This document shows, one piece after another, positions 5,978-10,108 of a stretch of 12,253 bases of DNA. Location of the stretch: NCBI GenBank assembly GCA_009780795.1, contig WQZJ01000026.1:1-12253 (forward strand). Direction: 5' to 3'. Made by a program: the position numbers and the translations under genes. The DNA comes from Methanomassiliicoccaceae archaeon (GTDB lineage: Archaea > Thermoplasmatota > Thermoplasmata > Methanomassiliicoccales > Methanomethylophilaceae). The notes below the pieces were generated by a model. The model was not told the DNA's origin. It searched no databases and was given only the letters and a program-made list of their open reading frames with translations. Position 1 is the stretch's first letter, and every line of letters begins with the position of its first letter.

Positions 5978-6211
5978 TCAGCTGATGATGACGTACTCCT
6001 GGTCCAGATGCATCTTCTTGACGGCGACGATCGCCCTTCCCATATCATCCACCATGTCCGAGACCTTCGTCGTCGCGCTCAATATCAGGTATTTTATCTG
6101 ACCGGTGGACGTGTCGATGACGATGTCCTCGATGCATCCGAGCATCTGGCCGTCCTTGCTGACGGCCATCTTTCCCGCTATTTCCGTGATGAACATCCTT
6201 CCGTCGGTCAT
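5978..6211 (-). CDS. Small PRC-barrel domain protein downstream of cdc48
   Basis: A 77-residue protein made of a single PRC-barrel: GKMAVSKDGQMLGCIEDIVI, then DTSTGQIKYLIL, and a last strand pair AIVAVKKMHLDQEYVIIS. There is no signal peptide or membrane segment, so it is cytoplasmic. The ATG at 6211 follows the cdc48 stop by only 4 bases, so it is translated from the cdc48 message. PRC-barrels act as protein-binding or assembly modules in other contexts, so it may be an adaptor or accessory factor of the CDC48 ATPase (inference from position only). It is shorter than the other PRC-barrel protein here (106 residues), lacks that protein's basic tail and has no close resemblance beyond the domain. 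Confidence 0.8.
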   Translation of the reverse strand: MTDGRMFITEIAGKMAVSKDGQMLGCIEDIVIDTSTGQIKYLILSATTKVSDMVDDMGRAIVAVKKMHLDQEYVIIS

Positions 6212-6215
6212 GCGA

Positions 6216-8408
6216 TCACCGGTAGAACGGGACGTCGTCCCATGACGTTCGTCTCTTCTTTATCTCGGATGCCACGTTCTCATAGCTCTTCAGCAGTTCG
6301 GCATCCACCGACGGTCCGACGTTCCTCAGGGCGGCATCGAAGTGACTCATGGTAACGCAGTCGATGTTCGGGTCCTCACGGTATGCATTCATCCCCGCCT
6401 CACGGCAGACGGCCTCCAGGTCGGCGCCGACACAACCGTCGGTAAGTCCGGCGATCACCTTCAGGTCCACGTCCTTCAAGGGCATGTCCTTCGTGTGAAC
6501 TTCCAGTATCTTCACCCTGGCGGCGAGGTCCGGCTGCCCTATCAGTATCATCTTGTCGAATCTTCCCGGCCTGAGCAGCGCCGGGTCTATCATGTCCGGT
6601 CTGTTAGTCGCGCCCATAACCATGACGTTCTTCAAGGATTCGATGCCGTCCATCGACGTGAGCAGCTGATTCACCACCTTTTCCCAGTTGGACGACCCGG
6701 ACGCGCCGCGTCTGGGCGCGATCGAGTCCATCTCGTCGAAGAATATTATACACGGGGCCATCTGTTTCGCGCGCTTGAATATCTGCCGTATGGCCTTCTC
6801 GCTCTCACCCATCCATTTACTGGCGATCTCCGGACCGTTCACACATATGAAGTTCGCCCCGGATTCGTTCGCTACCGCTTTTGCGATGAGCGTCTTACCC
6901 GTACCGGGAGGGCCGTAGAACAGCACCCCCTTCGCCGGCCGTATGCCCAGCCTCTCGAACGCCTTCGGATCCTCGGAGGGTATGAACGCCTCCCTTATCT
7001 CGCGTTTCACATCGTCCAGACCGCCGACGTCGGACCACGTGACCCGCGGTATCTCTACGAGGACCTCTCTCATCCCGCTCGGCTCTATCTCGGACAGTGC
7101 GGACATGAAATCATCCATGATCACGCGCATCTCGCCGAGCGTCCCGGCAAGTATGGGTTTGTCCGGGTCGAGTTCGGGCATCTTCCTGCGAAGGCACTTC
7201 ATCGCCGCCTCCCTCGCCAGCGCGGCGAGGTCGGCGCCCACGAACCCCTGCGTGACCGATGCAAGGTGATCGACGTTCACATCGTCGCCCAGCGGCATCC
7301 CTCTCGTGTGAACGTTCAATATATCCTTACGACCGCTCCTCCCTGGTATACCGATCTCTATCTCACGGTCGAACCTCCCCGGCCGCCTCAGCGCCGGGTC
7401 TATGGAATCCTCGCGGTTCGTCGCACCGATGACGATGACATCGCCCTTTCCTCCGAGACCATCCATCAACGTAAGCAGCTGTGCGACTATGCGTCTCTCG
7501 ACCTCGCCGGTGACGGAGTCCCTGTTCGGGGCGATGGAATCTATCTCGTCCAAGAATATTATGCTGGGGGTGTTCTCCTCCGCCTCTTTGAATATCTCTC
7601 TCAGCCGTTCCTCGCTCTGTCCGTAGTACCTGCCCATTATCTCCGGCCCCTGTATGGCGAAGAACGTGGCACCTGCCTCGTTAGCTACCGCCTTAGCGAT
7701 GAGCGTCTTTCCCGTGCCGGGAGGGCCGTACAGCAGCACCCCCTTGGGCGGAGTTATACCGAGCCTGGTGAACAATTCCGGATGCTTCAGCGGGAGCTCG
7801 ATCATCTCCCTTATCTTCTTCAGTTCATCGTCCAGCCCACCGATGTCATCGTACGTCATCTGCTCGGCGTAGTTCTCATGTCTTATGCCGGGCTCCTCCT
7901 TCAACACAACGTCTGTCCCCGGACCGATGACGACCGCCCCGGACGGTACCGTGGCGGTGACCATGAATGTTGTTTTGTTACCCATGAGGGCGACGTTCGG
8001 GACAAGTACGTCACACCCCTTCATGACCGGCCGGTTCATCAGACCGCGCCTGAATACCTCGGCGATCCCCTCTTCGAACCTTATCTTCTTCCCGGACGGT
8101 ATGTTCGGGCTCAGTACGACCTTCTCAGCCTGTTCAGGGATGCATTTGACCACCTTTACCAACTGATCCAGGCCGGCACCCGCGTTCGTCCTCGTGAGGC
8201 CGTCGATCCTGATGATCCCAAGGCCCTCGTCCTCAGGGGCCCCCCTGAATACCTTGGCGACCGTGGTCCTTCTTCCGGTTATCTCTATGGTGTCGCCGGC
8301 CTCCACAGAAAGCCTGACCCGGGTGGCCGTGTCTATGCGTGCCCTCCCCAGACCTGCCTCCGCGGCGCTGACGACCTTCTCAACCCTTAGCTCGACGGGA
8401 TCGTTCAT
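6216..8408 (-). CDS. cdc48: CDC48/VAT-type AAA+ ATPase (two ATPase rings)
   Basis: A 730-residue hexameric unfoldase of the CDC48/p97/VAT family, which extracts and unfolds proteins. Residues 1 to about 180 are the N-domain (double-psi barrel plus CDC48_2). Ring D1 has Walker A GPPGTGKT at 228-235, Walker B IIFLDEID at 283-290, sensor GATN and arginine finger RRPGRFD near 341. Ring D2 has GPPGTGKT at 499-506, IIFFDEMD at 554-561 and LRPGRFD near 612. All catalytic residues are intact. The C-terminus ends PFYR, a hydrophobic-Tyr-X (HbYX) tail of the kind that docks into the 20S proteasome. I chose ATG 8408 over an in-frame TTG at 8423: a TATA-like box near 8427-8437 puts the transcript start close to 8408, so the message is probably leaderless. 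A PRC-barrel gene follows after 4 bases. Confidence 0.95.
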   Translation of the reverse strand: MNDPVELRVEKVVSAAEAGLGRARIDTATRVRLSVEAGDTIEITGRRTTVAKVFRGAPEDEGLGIIRIDGLTRTNAGAGLDQLVKVVKCIPEQAEKVVLSPNIPSGKKIRFEEGIAEVFRRGLMNRPVMKGCDVLVPNVALMGNKTTFMVTATVPSGAVVIGPGTDVVLKEEPGIRHENYAEQMTYDDIGGLDDELKKIREMIELPLKHPELFTRLGITPPKGVLLYGPPGTGKTLIAKAVANEAGATFFAIQGPEIMGRYYGQSEERLREIFKEAEENTPSIIFLDEIDSIAPNRDSVTGEVERRIVAQLLTLMDGLGGKGDVIVIGATNREDSIDPALRRPGRFDREIEIGIPGRSGRKDILNVHTRGMPLGDDVNVDHLASVTQGFVGADLAALAREAAMKCLRRKMPELDPDKPILAGTLGEMRVIMDDFMSALSEIEPSGMREVLVEIPRVTWSDVGGLDDVKREIREAFIPSEDPKAFERLGIRPAKGVLFYGPPGTGKTLIAKAVANESGANFICVNGPEIASKWMGESEKAIRQIFKRAKQMAPCIIFFDEMDSIAPRRGASGSSNWEKVVNQLLTSMDGIESLKNVMVMGATNRPDMIDPALLRPGRFDKMILIGQPDLAARVKILEVHTKDMPLKDVDLKVIAGLTDGCVGADLEAVCREAGMNAYREDPNIDCVTMSHFDAALRNVGPSVDAELLKSYENVASEIKKRRTSWDDVPFYR

Positions 8409-8426
8409 CACATGCGAATGCAATTC

Positions 8427-8440
8427 GTTTTATTTCATAT
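8427..8440 (-). promoter_or_regulatory. TATA-like promoter of cdc48
   Basis: Minus-strand sequence ATATGAAATAAAAC. The A-rich core is about 25 bases from the ATG at 8408, and no ribosome-binding site precedes that ATG, so leaderless translation is expected. Of the rest of the spacer (8441-8612), only the toxin-antitoxin control region near its right end could be interpreted. Confidence 0.45.
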
Positions 8441-8563
8441 GTTCCATATGCTCGTATAGTGTTTTTACCCGAAAAACGGCGATGACGTATGCGTGCACTA
8501 GGGCCAATAGGAAATCATCGCCAAGGAGACATACGGGGACCGTCATGGACGAGATGTTACATG

Positions 8564-8583
8564 TCGTACTTAATAACGTACGA
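8564..8583 (+). promoter_or_regulatory. Inverted repeat, likely operator of the toxin-antitoxin pair
   Basis: TCGTAC, an 8-base AT-rich spacer (TTAATAAC), then GTACGA: a perfect 6-base inverted repeat. It lies directly upstream of the TATA-like box at 8584-8592. Phd/YefM antitoxins normally bind palindromes in their own promoter, so this is the best operator candidate (inference). Confidence 0.5.
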
Positions 8584-8593
8584 TTAAATATGG
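8582..8593 (+). promoter_or_regulatory. TATA-like promoter of the toxin-antitoxin pair
   Basis: GATTAAATATGG is centred about 25 bases before the ATG at 8613, which predicts a leaderless antitoxin message. It abuts the inverted repeat at 8564-8583, so repressor bound there could block TBP/TFB access. Confidence 0.45.
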
Positions 8594-8612
8594 GTAAGGT
8601 ATATTCAGTATC

Positions 8613-8840
8613 ATGACCACGATAAACGCATCAGAAGCAAGAGCCAATCTATACAATCTGATCGAAGAGGCCATGACAGACCCGGTAAGGATAACGTCAA
8701 AGAGAGGTACGGTGATCATGATATCAGAAGAGGAATGGGAAGGAATTCTTGAAACAATGTACCTCATGGGAGTGCCTGGCCTTATGGATGACATCAAAGA
8801 AGCACGAGAAACACCAAGATCAGAGATGACAAGGGTGTGA
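8613..8840 (+). CDS. Phd/YefM-family antitoxin
   Basis: A 75-residue antitoxin, normal for the Phd/YefM family. The N-terminal half is typical: INASEARANLYNLIEEA, then DPVRITSKRGTVIMISEEEW, which folds into the DNA-binding dimer. The C-terminal 25 residues (LMDDIKEARETPRSEMTRV region) correspond to the flexible segment that wraps and inhibits the toxin. The toxin gene starts 4 bases after its stop. Regulation is expected to be autorepression, probably through the inverted repeat at 8564-8583. Codon use is noticeably richer in A (many AGA, GAA, AAA and ATA codons) than the GC-rich neighbours, which suggests horizontal acquisition; this is a visual impression, not a computed value. Confidence 0.88.
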   Translation: MTTINASEARANLYNLIEEAMTDPVRITSKRGTVIMISEEEWEGILETMYLMGVPGLMDDIKEARETPRSEMTRV

Positions 8841-8844
8841 AAGA

Positions 8845-9156
8845 GTGAACTATGAGGTACTTCTCTCGAAGAAGTCAAAAGAGGACAGGGAAGAGCTGAG
8901 TAAACAAGGATACGGGGAAAAGATAGAAGAATTGATAGAGATACTGAGAAATGATCCTTTTCAAAACCCTCCAAAGTATAAACGGCTGACGGGGGAAATG
9001 AAAGGACTGCTCTCCAGAAGAATAAGCAGAGAACACAGATTAGTGTATGAAGTCCTGCCGGCAGAAGATAAAAAATTCAAAGGAACAGTGAAAGTAGTAA
9101 GAATGAGAACACACTACAAAGGAATAATCCCCTTATTCCTACTGATCGCACCATGA
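8845..9156 (+). CDS. YoeB/Txe-family toxin with altered catalytic residue
   Basis: A 103-residue member of the YoeB/Txe branch of the RelE superfamily, ribosome-dependent mRNA endonucleases. The signature runs through DPFQNPP, LTGEMKGLLSRRIS, EHRLVYEV and MRTHY. By my alignment with E. coli YoeB (84 residues, E46/R65/H83 catalytic), the spacing from position 46 to 65 is identical: R65 is kept and the terminal His is H90, but position 46 is Lys where Glu is the proposed general base. The protein also has a longer loop (PAEDKKFKG) and a 12-residue hydrophobic extension after H-Y (KGIIPLFLLIAP), whereas E. coli YoeB ends at H-Y. Activity may therefore be reduced or changed (inference). The GTG start at 8845 lies 4 bases after the antitoxin stop. 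Like the antitoxin gene it is A-rich. Confidence 0.87.
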   Translation: MNYEVLLSKKSKEDREELSKQGYGEKIEELIEILRNDPFQNPPKYKRLTGEMKGLLSRRISREHRLVYEVLPAEDKKFKGTVKVVRMRTHYKGIIPLFLLIAP

Positions 9157-9175
9157 TCAAAAAGGCGATACAAAT

Positions 9176-9358
9176 TTACAAACTCTCCCCTTCCAATGTG
9201 ATCTTATAGGCGCACAGCGGACAATACGCCTGATCCCAATCCGCAGTATGAAGCCATCCGCGGCGATAAGCTTTCTTTTTCCTAAAAATACCAAAAGGAC
9301 GCCGCTCAACACCACAACATGCACATTCCAGCGATATTCCCATCTTACACGCCTTCAT
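9176..9358 (-). CDS. Small zinc-ribbon protein of unknown function
   Basis: A 60-residue protein with two CxxC knuckles: C12-A-C-C15 and C46-P-L-C49. The 30-residue basic and aromatic loop between them contains RRPFGIFRKKKAYRRGW. This is the pattern of a small zinc ribbon, possibly binding nucleic acid through the basic loop. The two other cysteines are C4 and C14. The ATG at 9358 is preceded by GTGAAAG, and it lies 14 bases inside the end of an upstream open frame (9345-9546), a layout typical of translational coupling. I do not recognise the family. It is convergent with the toxin gene, with 19 bases between their stop codons. Small archaeal zinc-finger proteins often regulate or bridge other proteins, but nothing here fixes a role. 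Confidence 0.55.
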   Translation of the reverse strand: MKACKMGISLECACCGVERRPFGIFRKKKAYRRGWLHTADWDQAYCPLCAYKITLEGESL

Positions 9359-9546
9359 CTTTCACGATCTCGATGTTGTCCGGTACGTATGTGTCCGGGA
9401 TGATCTTCGCGAGATCAAGGTCAGAACCGCCTTCCCGGAAATGAGCGAAAAGATTGCCGCGAAGGATGCTACGCAGGCCGTACTTTGATCGGGACGGCCC
9501 TTCCCGCGGGAGTGAAACGGTATTGCGGACGCTTAAAACATATCAT
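9345..9546 (-). pseudogene. Broken small gene with apparent frameshift, upstream of the zinc-ribbon gene
   Basis: On the minus strand a frame is open from 9542 to TAA at 9345-9347 and reads, in its second half, KYGLRSILRGNLFAHFREGG, then SDLDLAKIIPDTYVPDNIEI and VKDEGV. This frame has no ATG, GTG or TTG until its last few codons. A neighbouring frame starts at ATG 9546, reads MICFKRPQYRFTPAGRAVPI, then KVRPA, and stops at 9469-9471. Removing one base from the A-run at 9484-9486 (AAA on the minus strand) joins the two into one 66-residue protein. The simplest reading is a frameshifted gene; a sequencing error or a programmed +1 shift is also possible. The stop overlaps the zinc-ribbon ATG by 14 bases, suggesting the two were an operon. 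I do not recognise the product. Confidence 0.4.
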
Positions 9547-9587
9547 TCACGGATTGCATTATGATTTCCTGTCGGCCTGCACTAGAA

Positions 9588-9602
9588 AAGCATTAAATAA
9601 GA
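9588..9602 (+). promoter_or_regulatory. TATA-like promoter of tRNA-Lys (possibly bidirectional)
   Basis: AAAGCATTAAATAAG has a purine-rich BRE-like lead and a TATA-like core centred near 9597, which would start transcription about 20 bases before the tRNA. Read on the other strand (TTATTTAATGC) it could also serve the gene at 9345-9546. A second AT run (TTTAAA, 9630-9635) seems too close to the tRNA. Confidence 0.4.
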
Positions 9603-9641
9603 TGACGGGTTGCTCCTTGATTACAAGCTTTAAACTATCAT

Positions 9642-9715
9642 GGGTCTGTAGCTCAGCTAGGTAGAGCATCTGACTTTTAATCAGGTGGCCGAGGGTTCGA
9701 ATCCCTTCAGACCCG
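9642..9715 (+). tRNA. tRNA-Lys (anticodon UUU)
   Basis: A complete 74-base cloverleaf. The acceptor stem GGGTCTG (9642-9648) pairs perfectly with CAGACCC (9708-9714), with G9715 as discriminator; CCA is not encoded. The D arm is GCTC...GAGC. The anticodon arm is TCTGA-CTTTTAA-TCAGG with one G-U pair, anticodon TTT at 9676-9678. The T arm is GAGGG-TTCGAAT-CCCTT with one G-U pair. No intron is present. U34 and C56 are both present, the bases acted on by Elp3 and Trm56, whose genes are in this window. No T-run follows directly, and the rpoH leader starts soon after. Confidence 0.97.
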
Positions 9716-9797
9716 CTGGTAGTCTCATGAGCGATCAAACGGGAAGATCAAGTATGAGGAACGAAACAAGAATTCAGGCATTTTGCAGAGGGGTTTC

Positions 9798-9814
9798 CCG
9801 CTGACCGGCAGCGG
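9798..9814 (+). other. Short hairpin in the rpoH leader
   Basis: CCGCTG-ACCGG-CAGCGG forms a perfect 6-base-pair stem with a 5-base loop, 23 bases upstream of the rpoH start codon. It has no following T-run, so it is not an obvious terminator. It may be chance or a leader structure. The rest of 9716-9837 holds no promoter I can identify with confidence. Confidence 0.3.
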
Positions 9815-9837
9815 AACAATTCGGAAGGTGAAAACAC

Positions 9838-10104
9838 TTGGCAGCAGACAATATCGCGTTCAACGTCCTTAAGCACGACCTAGTACCGGAACACCATCTT
9901 CTTAGCGAGGAGGAGGCTCAGGATGTACTCTCAAAACTGAGGGTGACATACGACCAGCTCCCCAAGATAAGGAAGAGTGACGCCGGGATAAGGGTCCTGG
10001 AGAAAATATACGGCCCCGTCGAGGAGGGCCGCATCGTGAAGATCGTAAGAAAAAGCGAGACGGCGGAGGAATTCGTCGCCTACAGGCTTGTTACAAGGGG
10101 ATGA
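9838..10104 (+). CDS. rpoH: DNA-directed RNA polymerase subunit H
   Basis: An 88-residue subunit of archaeal RNA polymerase, equivalent to the C-terminal domain of eukaryotic RPB5; it forms part of the jaw that grips downstream DNA. The family motif is clear: FNVLKHDLVPEHHLLSEEEA, then YDQLPKIRKSDAGIRVL, then GRIVKIVRKSETAEEFVAYR. The start is TTG at 9838, fixed by the ribosome-binding site GAAGGTGA just upstream and by the expected length. The canonical DPA around residue 48 reads SDAG here rather than SDP, a small deviation. rpoB follows after 4 bases, as in the conserved archaeal order rpoH-rpoB-rpoA1-rpoA2. The upstream 122-base gap to tRNA-Lys contains no convincing TATA box. Confidence 0.95.
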   Translation: MAADNIAFNVLKHDLVPEHHLLSEEEAQDVLSKLRVTYDQLPKIRKSDAGIRVLEKIYGPVEEGRIVKIVRKSETAEEFVAYRLVTRG

Positions 10105-10108
10105 AGCA

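Noticed and set aside
6342..8390. A 682-codon open frame on the plus strand.
   Set aside because: It lies entirely antisense to the intact cdc48 gene and has no recognisable domains; long antisense frames are common opposite GC-rich coding sequence.
8545..8616. A 23-codon frame (MDEMLHVVLNNVRLNMGKVY, then SVS) whose TGA overlaps the antitoxin ATG.
   Set aside because: The stop/start overlap and a GGGGA upstream are suggestive of a leader peptide, but it runs through the putative operator and TATA box, so it would lie upstream of the predicted transcript start.
9642..9715. tRNA-Lys as an integration site for a mobile element.
   Set aside because: I found no second copy of the tRNA 3' end, no integrase, and the accessory genes lie on the 5' side of the tRNA.
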